Below, one piece after another: positions 1-9,118 of a stretch of DNA of 64,000 nucleotides. The DNA lies in contig CAJUQA010000015.1 of assembly GCA_910588375.1 (NCBI GenBank), positions 1-64,000 of the forward strand, written 5' to 3'. Position 1 is the stretch's first letter. The number at the start of each line of letters is the position of its first letter. The notes below the pieces were generated by a model. The model had not been told where the DNA came from. It saw only the letters and a program-made list of their open reading frames with translations, and searched no databases. Made by a program: the position numbers and the translations under genes. The stretch comes from an uncultured Odoribacter sp. Lineage in GTDB: Bacteria > Bacteroidota > Bacteroidia > Bacteroidales > Marinifilaceae.

Positions 1-40
1 AATCAAAACAAAAACCTGGAAAACAAGCCATAAGAATAAT

Positions 41-73
41 AAAAAAAAGGCAATAGCCCAAAAGGGTATTGCC
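41..73 (-). terminator. Rho-independent terminator after fmt
   Basis: Read on the minus strand, a stem formed by GGCAATACCC and GGGCTATTGCC (one bulge) is followed by a run of eight T. It lies 36 bases past the fmt stop codon and fits a terminator for the lptFG-fmt operon. Confidence 0.75.
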
Positions 74-109
74 GAAATGAGAAGGTGAGAAAGCTTAACG
101 TATTGTTAT

Positions 110-1078
110 CTACATTTTGATTCGATACTCTTCCAACCTAAAACCTCTGAGACAATCTTCAGTTTTCATGCGTTTCTTTCCGGAAAGCTGTACTTCTTCC
201 AACCGAATTCGTCCATCAGCAGCATAAACTTCCCATACCCGACCATTCGTATAAATTTCTCCCGGTATTCCTTCTACGCTTTCCATCATTTTTCGTACCG
301 ACGTTATTTTTACAGTCAACAATTCTCCTGTTTCTTTGTGCACTAATTCAGTCCAAGCCGCCGGATAAGGAGACAGCCCCCGTATATGATTATATACCGT
401 TTCGACACCTGCTGTCCAATCGATTTTCATATCTTCCTTGAAAATCTTAGGTGCCATTTTCGGTTTTCTTCCATTCAACAAACAAGCTTGCTCTACTAAT
501 GGATAATCATTTCTTTCAATAGCTTCCACCGTTTTTAATAACAAATCTGCCCCTTCTTCCATCAATAAATCATGTAAATCTCCGGCGGTCATATCTTCCC
601 GAAGCGCCACTTCTTTCTGGAAAATAACCTTCCCTGTATCTATTTCATGACTCAGCAAAAAAGTAGATACGCCCGAACATTTCTCTCCATTCATAACCGC
701 CCAGTTAATCGGAGCGGCACCACGATAGTCCGGCAAAAGAGAGGCATGTAAATTAACAGTTCCCAAAGGAGGCATCGCCCAAACCACTTCCGGCAGCATT
801 TTAAAAGCAACAACTAATTGCAAATCTGCTTTCCAGGCAGCCAAACTCTGTAAAAAAGCTTCATCCCGGAATTTCTCCGGCTGTAATAAAGGCAACCCCT
901 GTTCTATGGCATATTTCTTCACTGCAGATTCTTGCACCTTTTGCCCCCGTCCCGCCGGTTTATCCGGATTGGTAACAACTCCTACCACTTCAAAACCTGC
1001 CTCTACGATTTTCTTTAATGGAAGAACGGCAAAATCAGGCGTCCCCATATATACAATTCTCAATCTATGCTTTTGCAT
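110..1078 (-). CDS. fmt: Methionyl-tRNA formyltransferase
   Basis: This enzyme formylates initiator Met-tRNA with 10-formyl-tetrahydrofolate in the cytosol. The 322-residue length is normal for the family. The N-terminal formyltransferase domain opens with RIVYMGTPDFA (about 7-17) and carries the signature NLHASLLP with the catalytic Asn109 and His111, and the conserved Asp147 in HEIDTGK. The C-terminal tRNA-binding domain follows from about residue 205. Its start overlaps the end of the upstream permease gene by 14 bases, so the two are probably translated from one mRNA. The product assignment is secure from the motifs. Confidence 0.97.
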   Translation of the reverse strand: MQKHRLRIVYMGTPDFAVLPLKKIVEAGFEVVGVVTNPDKPAGRGQKVQESAVKKYAIEQGLPLLQPEKFRDEAFLQSLAAWKADLQLVVAFKMLPEVVWAMPPLGTVNLHASLLPDYRGAAPINWAVMNGEKCSGVSTFLLSHEIDTGKVIFQKEVALREDMTAGDLHDLLMEEGADLLLKTVEAIERNDYPLVEQACLLNGRKPKMAPKIFKEDMKIDWTAGVETVYNHIRGLSPYPAAWTELVHKETGELLTVKITSVRKMMESVEGIPGEIYTNGRVWEVYAADGRIRLEEVQLSGKKRMKTEDCLRGFRLEEYRIKM

Positions 1079-2525
1079 CCCGTTTCTTTTTAAAAAAGGA
1101 ACCTATTTTCTTGAAGAAATTCATGTATGCCTCCCCATTCATAATCTCCGAATCCGTAACAGATTTATAGGTCAACAATACTCCCAACGGCAATAATATC
1201 AATGAAGATAGCCAACTTCCAAACCACATGGGAAGTACCGCTTCTTTCGCCGCCCTCTGCCCCATCATTGATATCACATAATAAATGATAAACAATAATA
1301 TGGAAACAACCACAGGCATTCCCAAGCCTCCTTTTCTAATAATCCCTCCCAAAGGCGCACCGATAAAAAAGAAAATCAGACAGGCAAACGGCAAAGTAAA
1401 TTTCTTATGCCATTCCAACTGATTCTTCCGGATTTGGTCCCCCTGTCTCTTATAATAATTCACATCCTTGACCATATTGGCACTCACATCCCTTGCATAT
1501 TGCAAGGCATTCTCCATAGCTCTTTGCTTCTCTTCCGGTTCCAGTTGCCGATACAGAGAATCTATATCCCCTTTCATCCCGACTGTTTCCACCCGAAGAA
1601 TGCTATCCCGCTGAGGATTGGAACTCCGATTCTTCTCATAATTCACTTTTAACATACGTGTCGTTTCCTCTCTTTGTCGGGAATCCAATTTATTTTGCAA
1701 AGAATCGATGGTATAATTAAGCTGTTTCAAATTCAGCATAATCGCCGTGATAAAATCTTCATCCCGTCGTTTAAACTCATTACCGGGTAATTCTATCAAC
1801 ACAGATTGCTTATCGAATTTCAGACGTCGGAAAGGAAATGTTCTTTTGCCGTTGGGTTTCATGCTTTCATCCGTATATGTATTTCCATGAAACAACACCA
1901 ACTCCATATATGCGCTATTCGGATTATTGATCATCATGCCGGAATCCGCACGGGTCACTTCATAATTGCCGGGAACATCCCTGTGATTATAAATCAACAT
2001 ATTATACATCATTCCCGTATTCTTGTCAATCCTGTCGATCTTTATACTATATCCTTCCAAATCATTGGTGAACACCCCTTCCTTGAAAGACAATTCCGGC
2101 TTATGCCTCTTTATGTCATACAGCAAATTACCCGCCCGCATGTTAGCGATAGGCAGAATATTATTCGAAAAAAAGAATGTGAAGACAGACAAAAAAACAA
2201 TCAGTACAATCAAAGGATACATAATACGGTACAAAGAGATTCCCGCAGATTTTAAAGCAATCAACTCATAATTTTCACCTAATGTACCGAAAGTCATAAT
2301 AGAGGAAAGCAGCACCGCCAATGGAAGGGCCATCGGCACCAACGAGAGGGAGAAATAAAACAACAACTCCACAATGACCGAAAAATCAAGTCCTTTCCCT
2401 ACCAGTTCATCAATATACCGCCACAACATCTGCATGAGCAATACGAACATACTGATAAAAAATGTAGCGATGAATGGCCCGGCAAAGCTCTTCAACATGA
2501 AAATATATAGTTTTTTCATCTGCAA
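1065..2525 (-). CDS. LptF/LptG-family permease (YjgP/YjgQ)
   Basis: Inner-membrane permease of the lipopolysaccharide export ABC transporter family, which helps extract LPS and pass it to the periplasmic bridge. Three hydrophobic segments lie at the N-terminus (about 10-120) and three at the C-terminus (about 370-475), with a large hydrophilic periplasmic domain between, which is the family layout. At 486 residues it is longer than E. coli LptF/G, with a charged insert around 250-350, as is common in Bacteroidetes. The sequence does not decide whether it acts as LptF or LptG. It is first in a two-gene operon with fmt and has a good promoter directly upstream. Confidence 0.9.
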   Translation of the reverse strand: MQMKKLYIFMLKSFAGPFIATFFISMFVLLMQMLWRYIDELVGKGLDFSVIVELLFYFSLSLVPMALPLAVLLSSIMTFGTLGENYELIALKSAGISLYRIMYPLIVLIVFLSVFTFFFSNNILPIANMRAGNLLYDIKRHKPELSFKEGVFTNDLEGYSIKIDRIDKNTGMMYNMLIYNHRDVPGNYEVTRADSGMMINNPNSAYMELVLFHGNTYTDESMKPNGKRTFPFRRLKFDKQSVLIELPGNEFKRRDEDFITAIMLNLKQLNYTIDSLQNKLDSRQREETTRMLKVNYEKNRSSNPQRDSILRVETVGMKGDIDSLYRQLEPEEKQRAMENALQYARDVSANMVKDVNYYKRQGDQIRKNQLEWHKKFTLPFACLIFFFIGAPLGGIIRKGGLGMPVVVSILLFIIYYVISMMGQRAAKEAVLPMWFGSWLSSLILLPLGVLLTYKSVTDSEIMNGEAYMNFFKKIGSFFKKKRDAKA

Positions 2526-2545
2526 ACCATCGTTTTAAACCGCCA

Positions 2546-2576
2546 CAAATGTAGATAAAAAGTCGGGAAAGTCAAA
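2546..2576 (-). promoter_or_regulatory. Bacteroidetes-type promoter for lptFG-fmt
   Basis: On the minus strand the region reads TTTG, 19 bases, then TACATTTG, matching the Bacteroidetes sigma-ABfr consensus (TTTG / TAnnTTTG). It lies about 20 bases before the start codon of the permease gene. Confidence 0.75.
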
Positions 2577-2615
2577 TCTGACAACGCCCTGCCGTCACTC
2601 CGGCCGCTACCCTTT

Positions 2616-2993
2616 TCAAGCTCCCAAGGTCCGATGTAGCATCTCCATCTGTTTATTCCATAATTCCACGGTATCCGCTTCATCCTCCTCATCCGTAAAA
2701 TCAGTGATAATAAGTGCTACATCCTGAGTTAGAGGTTCAAGATGAATACTGAACTCGAAATATTCATCTTCATACGGACGGTCTTCCCATTGAAAACGGA
2801 CAAAAGAATTGGGTTTACAATCATTCAAGATGGCTGTATGTTCCGTAGCATTCCATACAAATACAAAATGATTTTCTTTTTGAAATACATCATCCGCAAA
2901 CCATTCAGACAAACCGGCAGGCGTACTCAATCTGGAAAAAAGGACTTTTACGGATGATGAAAAAATATACTCTAACTCTATTTTTTTCCGCAT
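2616..2993 (-). CDS. START-like domain protein (AHSA1/SRPBCC type)
   Basis: A 125-residue protein with the helix-grip pattern of the SRPBCC/START superfamily: an N-terminal strand (KIELEYIFSSS), then a helix ending in LSEWFADDV, then alternating strands with conserved Trp residues (VWNATE, RFQWEDRPYEDEYFEF) and a long C-terminal helix. Proteins of this size and pattern are common as single cytosolic proteins in Bacteroidales and their ligand is unknown. It has no signal peptide. It stands alone between the lptFG-fmt operon and the BrkB-like gene. A function beyond hydrophobic-ligand binding is not supported. Confidence 0.8.
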   Translation of the reverse strand: MRKKIELEYIFSSSVKVLFSRLSTPAGLSEWFADDVFQKENHFVFVWNATEHTAILNDCKPNSFVRFQWEDRPYEDEYFEFSIHLEPLTQDVALIITDFTDEEDEADTVELWNKQMEMLHRTLGA

Positions 2994-3083
2994 AGCATAA
3001 ATCTATTTTGAGCACAATATACTTATATTATCCCTAACGTCCAAAAAAATACGCTTCTACTTACCGAAGTTTAACTTACCATC

Positions 3084-4376
3084 CTAAGCAAATTTATCCT
3101 GTCCGAACTCCCGCTCTATCGCTTCCGCATAGCGTTTCTCCCAGCCTTTTTCCATTTGCGTATCCACATTTGCCAAGCGGTTGATAACATCCGCCATCGA
3201 CAAATGATGCAAATCCATCAAAGGCAAATACACAACTTCATCCTCGTCCTTCCACTCCGCCAACATCGATTTCTCCACTAATTCGTGAAGCACAAGCTGT
3301 AACTTACTGGTGCTTATTTTCAGATTTTTACTGATTTGTCCCAAAGTCGCGCCCCCCTTATTTTGCATATATCCCTCCGAAATATACTTCAATATTTTCA
3401 CCGCCTGTCCGACATTATCCAACCAACGGCTTTCACGATCCAATGAATTCAAATACATGCAATGCCTATTCCGGAAAATATAACACAGTTCCGTTCCCCA
3501 CAAAACAATGCTCCAGCTCAATTGCAACCAAACCAACAACAGCGGCAACGCTGCCAGACTACCATAAATCGCATTATAGGAACTCACCCCTATCTGAAAA
3601 CGGATATAAAACCATTGCACCACCTGATATACCGTACCTGCCAAAATCCCCGCCAAAACGGCATACTTAAATTTAACAGGCGTAGCCGGCATAAACATAT
3701 AAAGAAAAATAAACAAGAACCACACCAATAAATAAGGAACAAGATTCACCAATGAAATAATGAGCGTACTGGCATAACGTAAAAAACCTTCTTCCACCGC
3801 TATTGTCTGTAAATTAGAGGTCAGAAATACATTGATCCCGCTAATCAGTGTCAGCAAAATCGGAGCAATAAACATAATGGAGAGATAATCCGCAAACTTC
3901 CGGGTCAATTTCCGTCCTTGTCGGATACCCCATATCCGGTTCATCGCCAATTCTGTATTACCCAACACTTTTATAACAGACCAAAGCAGGATGACGATAC
4001 CCAACCCTGTAATAAGTCCGCCTTTCGTATTTTCCAGCGCATGGTTTGCAAACTGCATAATAAAATCCATAACCTGCGGGTCGGTAAAAGTTTGTTCCCG
4101 GAGTTGCTGTTCCAGTACCTTTCCAACTCCAAAACCTTTCGCCACTCCTAAAACCAAGGCCACTATCGGAATAAAAGACAAAACCGAATAAAACGTCAAG
4201 GCAGAAGCCGAAACCATACAGGCATCCCCGATAAAACGGTTTACGGAAATCACAAGCATGGCCACCCCCCGAAGAAACAATCCCCGGAATAAAGCCGTTC
4301 CCCGCCAATCTTTCCTAAGAATAACATAATAATAGTCTAAAGAAAAAAACTTTTTCAATTTATACCATTTCAACAT
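3084..4376 (-). CDS. YihY/BrkB-family inner membrane protein
   Basis: Multi-pass membrane protein of the YihY/BrkB (formerly 'RNase BN') family with about six hydrophobic helices between residues 45 and 300. Typical family stretches include SASALTFYSVLSFIPIVAL, LLWSVIKVLGNTELAMNRIWG and YNAIYGSLAALPLLLVWLQ. A cytosolic C-terminal region (about 315-430) looks like a winged helix (LGQISKNLKISTSKLQLVLHELVEK). An in-frame ATG further upstream at 4472 would give 462 residues, but the promoter -7 element (4423-4430) lies downstream of it, so the start MLKWYKLKKFF at 4376 is preferred. The transported substrate is unknown. Confidence 0.87.
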   Translation of the reverse strand: MLKWYKLKKFFSLDYYYVILRKDWRGTALFRGLFLRGVAMLVISVNRFIGDACMVSASALTFYSVLSFIPIVALVLGVAKGFGVGKVLEQQLREQTFTDPQVMDFIMQFANHALENTKGGLITGLGIVILLWSVIKVLGNTELAMNRIWGIRQGRKLTRKFADYLSIMFIAPILLTLISGINVFLTSNLQTIAVEEGFLRYASTLIISLVNLVPYLLVWFLFIFLYMFMPATPVKFKYAVLAGILAGTVYQVVQWFYIRFQIGVSSYNAIYGSLAALPLLLVWLQLSWSIVLWGTELCYIFRNRHCMYLNSLDRESRWLDNVGQAVKILKYISEGYMQNKGGATLGQISKNLKISTSKLQLVLHELVEKSMLAEWKDEDEVVYLPLMDLHHLSMADVINRLANVDTQMEKGWEKRYAEAIEREFGQDKFA

Positions 4377-4422
4377 AATCGGTCTTTTTCTGAATTTATC
4401 GGTGTATACGCAAAAAAGTCCA

Positions 4423-4430
4423 CAAATATA
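4423..4430 (-). promoter_or_regulatory. Promoter -7 element for the YihY/BrkB gene
   Basis: The minus strand reads TATATTTG, a full match to TAnnTTTG, followed by GTGG and a leader of about 45 bases. The -33 element is weak (TTTT). Its position argues against the upstream start codon at 4472. Confidence 0.55.
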
Positions 4431-4450
4431 CAGCAACCTCGCTAAAATAA

Positions 4451-4480
4451 AAAAGGTGTGCCATAACGACACACCTTTTC
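4451..4480 (-). terminator. Terminator after the cysteate synthase gene
   Basis: AAAAGGTGTG and CACACCTTTT form a perfect 10-bp stem around a loop of about 10 bases, followed by TTTTTATTTT on the minus strand. It sits just after the stop codon at 4498. Confidence 0.85.
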
Positions 4481-4497
4481 TTTACCTCCGAAACTCT

Positions 4498-5787
4498 TTA
4501 AAACAAATCGTTTATAACTTTTTTTATAAAATCCGGCTCTGCGTCTATCGGAAAAACATAATCCGGCTTTTTATACACCAGTTTATTTTCGCTTTTAAAA
4601 CGTTGCACTCCTCCTCCGGTTATATTCAGCATAATAACAGCCTCCTTCTCCACTTTCCCTTCTTTCACCGCTTGTATCAAAGAGGCCGTTGCCACTCCGG
4701 CAGCCGGTTCAATATCCGAACCTTCCAACCGATAAAACAAGTCTGCTGCCGCCTTGGCTTCTTCATTCGTCACCGCCAGTATATCGCCATCTGTTTCCGT
4801 TAAAGCGTCAAAAAGCCCGCCCTTCACAGAATAAGGCGGCTTCCGGTTAGAAAGCACTTTCGCACAGATTTCCTCCGCCTGCTTGCGAGCCACCTCTGCA
4901 TCACACGCCAACAGTTCCCGGGAATGAGCCTTCCAAGCATCATACATCGGAACAAAAGGAATATTCTGCGACACCATCAGTTTCATCAGATTATTCCCGT
5001 ATCGACCGTCCGCCAGGAATCGCTTGTTAGCCTCCCAAGCGGCAATGGCTCCGGTTCCGCTCCCCACCGCCTGGAAATAATAATCGGGAATACGTCCGAT
5101 TGTAGTCACTGCCGACAACACCGTCGTTCCCATTCCATCCCGGCGAGCAACGTTCTTTGCTCCTCCTTCCGGATAAAATTTATCCAGTTCACATACAATA
5201 TTGGAAAGTCGGATTGCATCAAAATAATCACTACCGGCAGCCGTCGCCACAACTTTAACACAAGCGTCCAACGGTTCAGCCGACCACAAAGCATCCATAC
5301 AGTCCTCCGGGACACACAACAAAAGAGAAATTTTATTTTTCGAACAAACACGAGCAAAAGCCCTTGCCGTATTGCCTGCCGAAGCCACGACCATGACCTT
5401 ATTCTCATTCTGGTTCACACGGGCACACACGGAATAGGCCTCGCACTCCTTAAAAGCTCCGGTCATCATCAAAGCTCCCTTTTCCGGCCAATATCCGTTG
5501 AAAGTAATATAGAGATTCGTTAGTCCTAACTCCTGCGCCAACCCTACGCTCTTATACGTAACAGGCGCCCCGGAACCTTCCAGCATCCGGCAAACAGGCA
5601 ACCAGTCCGAAAATTTATACAAACCGGGCAAATATTCCTTCACTTCCAATTGCTGCTTGGCATACCGGGCAAATATCAACGCAGCTCCATCCCGCTTCGG
5701 GCAATCCAGAGCCCAGTCACCATCCTTAAACTTCGTCCCGCAACAACGGGATTCCAGTACATAATCGGTCATCTCAAATGTCTTCAA
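4498..5787 (-). CDS. Probable cysteate synthase (threonine-synthase-like PLP enzyme)
   Basis: Fold-type II PLP enzyme related to threonine synthase. It has a short Cys-containing N-terminal segment (SRCCGTKFKDGDWALDC), the predicted PLP lysine Lys113 in MTGAFKECEA, the phosphate-binding ASAGNTARAF (135-144) and a C-terminal NITGGGVQRF. The stretches LPGLYKFSDWLPV and FNGYWPEKGA match, from memory, the cysteate synthase branch (O-phosphoserine + sulfite to L-cysteate + phosphate) and not the SFKDR-type threonine synthases. The long class of threonine synthase usual in Bacteroidales starts quite differently. In Bacteroidetes, cysteate feeds capnine/sulfonolipid synthesis. It is a single-gene unit with its own promoter and terminator. 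The alternative call is threonine synthase. Confidence 0.75.
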   Translation of the reverse strand: MKTFEMTDYVLESRCCGTKFKDGDWALDCPKRDGAALIFARYAKQQLEVKEYLPGLYKFSDWLPVCRMLEGSGAPVTYKSVGLAQELGLTNLYITFNGYWPEKGALMMTGAFKECEAYSVCARVNQNENKVMVVASAGNTARAFARVCSKNKISLLLCVPEDCMDALWSAEPLDACVKVVATAAGSDYFDAIRLSNIVCELDKFYPEGGAKNVARRDGMGTTVLSAVTTIGRIPDYYFQAVGSGTGAIAAWEANKRFLADGRYGNNLMKLMVSQNIPFVPMYDAWKAHSRELLACDAEVARKQAEEICAKVLSNRKPPYSVKGGLFDALTETDGDILAVTNEEAKAAADLFYRLEGSDIEPAAGVATASLIQAVKEGKVEKEAVIMLNITGGGVQRFKSENKLVYKKPDYVFPIDAEPDFIKKVINDLF

Positions 5788-5811
5788 TTCAACATATTAC
5801 TTAATAATATG

Positions 5812-5840
5812 CAAAATTAAAGTATTTCACTATACCAAAA
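5812..5840 (-). promoter_or_regulatory. Promoter of the cysteate synthase gene
   Basis: The minus strand shows TAATTTTG (-7) with a TTTTGG block 16 bases upstream as -33. The leader to the start codon is about 20 bases. The spacer is slightly short. Confidence 0.55.
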
Positions 5841-5859
5841 TTGGGTATAAATACCACTT

Positions 5860-6612
5860 TTACCCCTCCTTCTTCCGCCAAGACCTATACCTGAAATAAA
5901 TCTTCCACAACTGGAAAGGCATTTTCAACAAATGGGAAAAACGGATTTTGCTATTTCCCTGTTCCAACCAGACATTGAGCGGTATTTCCTGCACAATCCG
6001 GTCGTAATCACTCCGCAGATTTCTCAAGCGCAATAATATTTCCACATCAAACAGCCAGTGTGACAAGAAAGGCTCTTCAAAAACAGCGGGCACCGCATCC
6101 GAACGGAACACTTTAGCCCCGCACTGGGTGTCGTAAGCCTTCAGATAAAATAAAAAAGATATAGTCCCTGCAAAAATCCGCCCCGTAAAATGCCGGTAAA
6201 ATTTCCTGCGTATCGTTACTCCCATCCGTTCAAGGCGGGACCCCATCACCAATACCACATCCTCCTGCCGCCTCGCAATATTTATCAAGCGAAGCATTTC
6301 GCTTAACGGGGTTGCCAAATCCGCATCTGCAAAAGCCAACCAGCCGTATTCCCGCAAAGCCGCCATCCGCAAAAATCCCTCCCGCACAGCCTCCGCTTTC
6401 CCCCGATTATCACGATAATCCACAACCTCTATCCGGGAAGGCTGCTCCGCTTGTATATCCCGCAAAACCCGAAGCGTATCATCACGACTTCCATCATTGA
6501 CAAAACAGAAATCAATATCCGGAGCTTGCTGCAAGAAAGACAAATACTGCTCTCTCTTAAAACGGTCCGCTTCATTAAAACAAGGGATTATAATACAGGT
6601 TTTCTCCGCCAT
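5860..6612 (-). CDS. Family 2 glycosyltransferase (dolichyl-phosphate glucosyltransferase-like)
   Basis: GT-A fold glycosyltransferase that would transfer a sugar from a nucleotide donor, probably to a polyprenyl-phosphate. N-terminal TCIIIPCFNEADRF and VNDGSRDDTLRVL are the nucleotide-binding elements, and FADADLATPLSEM carries the DxD-like metal motif. TQCGAKVFRSDAVP and LSHWLFDVEILLR are typical of the DPG-synthase-like subgroup. It has no C-terminal membrane anchor at 250 residues. It lies 9 bases downstream of the large membrane glycosyltransferase gene and is probably cotranscribed, so it may supply the lipid-linked sugar that protein uses (inference). Confidence 0.87.
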   Translation of the reverse strand: MAEKTCIIIPCFNEADRFKREQYLSFLQQAPDIDFCFVNDGSRDDTLRVLRDIQAEQPSRIEVVDYRDNRGKAEAVREGFLRMAALREYGWLAFADADLATPLSEMLRLINIARRQEDVVLVMGSRLERMGVTIRRKFYRHFTGRIFAGTISFLFYLKAYDTQCGAKVFRSDAVPAVFEEPFLSHWLFDVEILLRLRNLRSDYDRIVQEIPLNVWLEQGNSKIRFSHLLKMPFQLWKIYFRYRSWRKKEG

Positions 6613-6621
6613 AACACCAAT

Positions 6622-9102
6622 TTAAAGCTTCGTCATTTTTAACGCCTCCGCATTCTCCGAATCAATCTGCAACGCCTGTTTAAGCATACTCTGCCTCTCC
6701 TTTGGATTCCCCATACGCTCAAAATACATCGCCCTTAACACACACAATTCCGCGTCATTACCTATATTTTCCAATTGCTTCAATACACTGGCAGCCTCCG
6801 GCATCTGACCCTGCTGGATGAACATCCGGACCATCACCTTATAAATAGGATAATACGAAGATTGCATCTTCAACGCTTCTTCCAACAAAGTGTTGGCTTT
6901 ACGATAGTCTTTCAATCTCACCCGCATATCCGCCAATTGCACCATGGAGCTCACGTTATTCCGATGCCTTACCGCCTGTTCATACATTTGGGCCGCCTGG
7001 GCAAAATTGCCTGCATCCCGGAATATATCGCCGGCAAGAAGATACGCCCTGTCGAAATCGTTCCGATAAGCCAACACCCGATTCAACGCTTCGATAGCCT
7101 GTTTATAGTGCTTTTGCTTATAAAACAACAAAGCTTTCAAATACCACGCATCTACCGCAGAAGCATTTATCGACAACATTTTGTCCACATATTTCCCGGC
7201 TGTCGGAAAATCTTTCAAATCGATATTCATCAGCGCGGAAATATACAAGGCTTCATTCAAATCGGGGTGTAACTCCAAAGCATGCCCGAAAGCTTCTTTT
7301 GCCTTTTCCGGCTGTCCCGTTAAATAATACAGCTTACCCAGACGTGACCACACCTCTTCATTTTGGGGATGTGTTTCGCAATATTCCCGAAAAATCGGAA
7401 TAGCCTCTCCATATTTTTGTTTCTTCTCCAACTGAAATCCCTCCAACTCCGCCTTCGTCTCCCGCTTCAGGACACAGGACATGGGATAACCGTCGACCGT
7501 CGGCGCATACAACAGCCCCGCAGGCGGGAACAAACCGGATTTCAACTGATGCGAACCGATATAGACATTGCCCAAAATGGCATAATCCCAATCCTTGGAA
7601 TATTTCTCATAATAACGGCTATAACAGACCATTATCTGGGTATCTTTCCTAAAATAATAGTCCATAATACTTGATGCCTGTGTAACAACTATCGTCGGGG
7701 TGTCTTTGGGGAGTGTGGGCAATATATTTTTCCGGAACCAGTCCGACGACTCCTTCAGTGAATTGAAATAATAATCCGTCTCATAATTTCCGTAACTCTT
7801 TTTCAGACCGCCCGCAAACTCATTGAAATAAACATACTCGTTGGGATGATTGCGAAAAGCATGGGCAACCGGCAACGCCAACAACCCTATAAAAACACAA
7901 CACGGCACCAGTTTCAAATAACCGCGGCACCAGTTCATGATTTCACTCCAGAAACGCGCTGCAATCACTACCATCGGAGGCATGACAAACAACAGGTGGC
8001 GGATTCCCCCGTACAGGTTGGAATGCGAATGAATCACCCAATACACCGGAAATATAACGGCAAACAGCAGGAAGAAACTAACCAGCGAAAACTCTTTCTT
8101 CCGCACCACCATATAAACCATATAGGCAAAGAAACCTATCAAAATCACTATCGGCATGCCGATACACAAATACTTCGGAGCATACCGCCACGGCAACATG
8201 GTGGACATCACCTGCTCCCCGTCAAAAATAGTACGCAACCCGATACTGTAATTGGTAAACTTCATCAGCGAATCCACGACAGCCGTCAAAGGATTTTGCA
8301 GGGCAAAAGGCCAAAGGGCAATCGACAACACATAGCTGCCCGCCACTACGACCAACAACACCCCGAATATCCGGCCGATAGCCCCGACATGCTTCCCGAA
8401 CTTATAAAAATCCCGGATGCCGTAATAAAAGATATAGTACAACCCGGCATACATAAACAGCATCGGATAGAGTATCAAGCCGCCCGAACGGGTGCCCAAC
8501 GCCAGCGTTATCCCCAATATCAAGCCGACAATACGCTTCCAGCGGAAAACAGGATAAGTGTCAAAAAGCCGCACCGTATAATAGATTGCCAACATATACC
8601 CCACCGCAAAAGGAACATCCTTCAGATTGTTCATACTGTGACCGAAAAAGCGGGGTGTAAAAAACATCAGCAGCACTGACAACAAACCGCACAATCCGCC
8701 TCCCCAACGCAGCCCCATCAACCCTACCGCCAATATTCCCGTGGCACCAACCATGCCCCCGACCACATGCCTCAGTTCATAATAATTGTCCACCTGAAAC
8801 CAACGGCAAATCGCCGCCGTAATCACCTGCACGATATTTCCGTACAGATGCAGCGTCGTCTGGGGTTGGTTCAATGCCGCCTTATCGCCCTTGGCAAAAT
8901 AATCCAACACATATCCCGCATGACGATGGTCGACAAACTCATCGCCCGTCACACCGTAGTCTTTACTGATATAAGGCATATAGACATAGCAGAAAAGAAC
9001 GAAAAGCAACATCGCCAGCCGGTACAGCCTTTCGCGACACGCCTCTTCATCCAATCGACAGGATTTTTGGGAAAAATATTCTTTTAACCGATTCATTATC
9101 AA
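6622..9102 (-). CDS. Membrane glycosyltransferase (ArnT/PMT-like) with C-terminal TPR domain
   Basis: An 826-residue protein in two halves. Residues about 25-440 form some eleven hydrophobic segments with the GT-C layout (an early acidic loop YGVTGDEFVDHRHAGYVLDY and a second loop PRFFGHSMNNLKDVPFAVG), resembling enzymes that use polyprenyl-phosphate sugars. Residues about 555-826 are tetratricopeptide repeats (for example EEVWSRLGKLYYLTGQPEKA). Between them is a soluble linker with NYETDYYFNSLKESSDW. It would glycosylate an envelope acceptor, with the TPR part recruiting partners. The start codon lies 16 bases inside an inverted repeat of a candidate invertible promoter, and no other promoter was found. 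Confidence 0.82.
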   Translation of the reverse strand: MIMNRLKEYFSQKSCRLDEEACRERLYRLAMLLFVLFCYVYMPYISKDYGVTGDEFVDHRHAGYVLDYFAKGDKAALNQPQTTLHLYGNIVQVITAAICRWFQVDNYYELRHVVGGMVGATGILAVGLMGLRWGGGLCGLLSVLLMFFTPRFFGHSMNNLKDVPFAVGYMLAIYYTVRLFDTYPVFRWKRIVGLILGITLALGTRSGGLILYPMLFMYAGLYYIFYYGIRDFYKFGKHVGAIGRIFGVLLVVVAGSYVLSIALWPFALQNPLTAVVDSLMKFTNYSIGLRTIFDGEQVMSTMLPWRYAPKYLCIGMPIVILIGFFAYMVYMVVRKKEFSLVSFFLLFAVIFPVYWVIHSHSNLYGGIRHLLFVMPPMVVIAARFWSEIMNWCRGYLKLVPCCVFIGLLALPVAHAFRNHPNEYVYFNEFAGGLKKSYGNYETDYYFNSLKESSDWFRKNILPTLPKDTPTIVVTQASSIMDYYFRKDTQIMVCYSRYYEKYSKDWDYAILGNVYIGSHQLKSGLFPPAGLLYAPTVDGYPMSCVLKRETKAELEGFQLEKKQKYGEAIPIFREYCETHPQNEEVWSRLGKLYYLTGQPEKAKEAFGHALELHPDLNEALYISALMNIDLKDFPTAGKYVDKMLSINASAVDAWYLKALLFYKQKHYKQAIEALNRVLAYRNDFDRAYLLAGDIFRDAGNFAQAAQMYEQAVRHRNNVSSMVQLADMRVRLKDYRKANTLLEEALKMQSSYYPIYKVMVRMFIQQGQMPEAASVLKQLENIGNDAELCVLRAMYFERMGNPKERQSMLKQALQIDSENAEALKMTKL

Positions 9103-9118
9103 AACCTTTCATCGCACC

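Noticed and set aside
4377..4472. Upstream extension of the YihY/BrkB gene to 4472
   Set aside because: The extension lies upstream of the promoter -7 element and overlaps the neighbouring terminator. The first family-like residues start at 4376.
4498..5787. Plain threonine synthase assignment
   Set aside because: The sequence around the PLP lysine and the WPEKGA block fit the cysteate synthase branch better. Kept only as the alternative.
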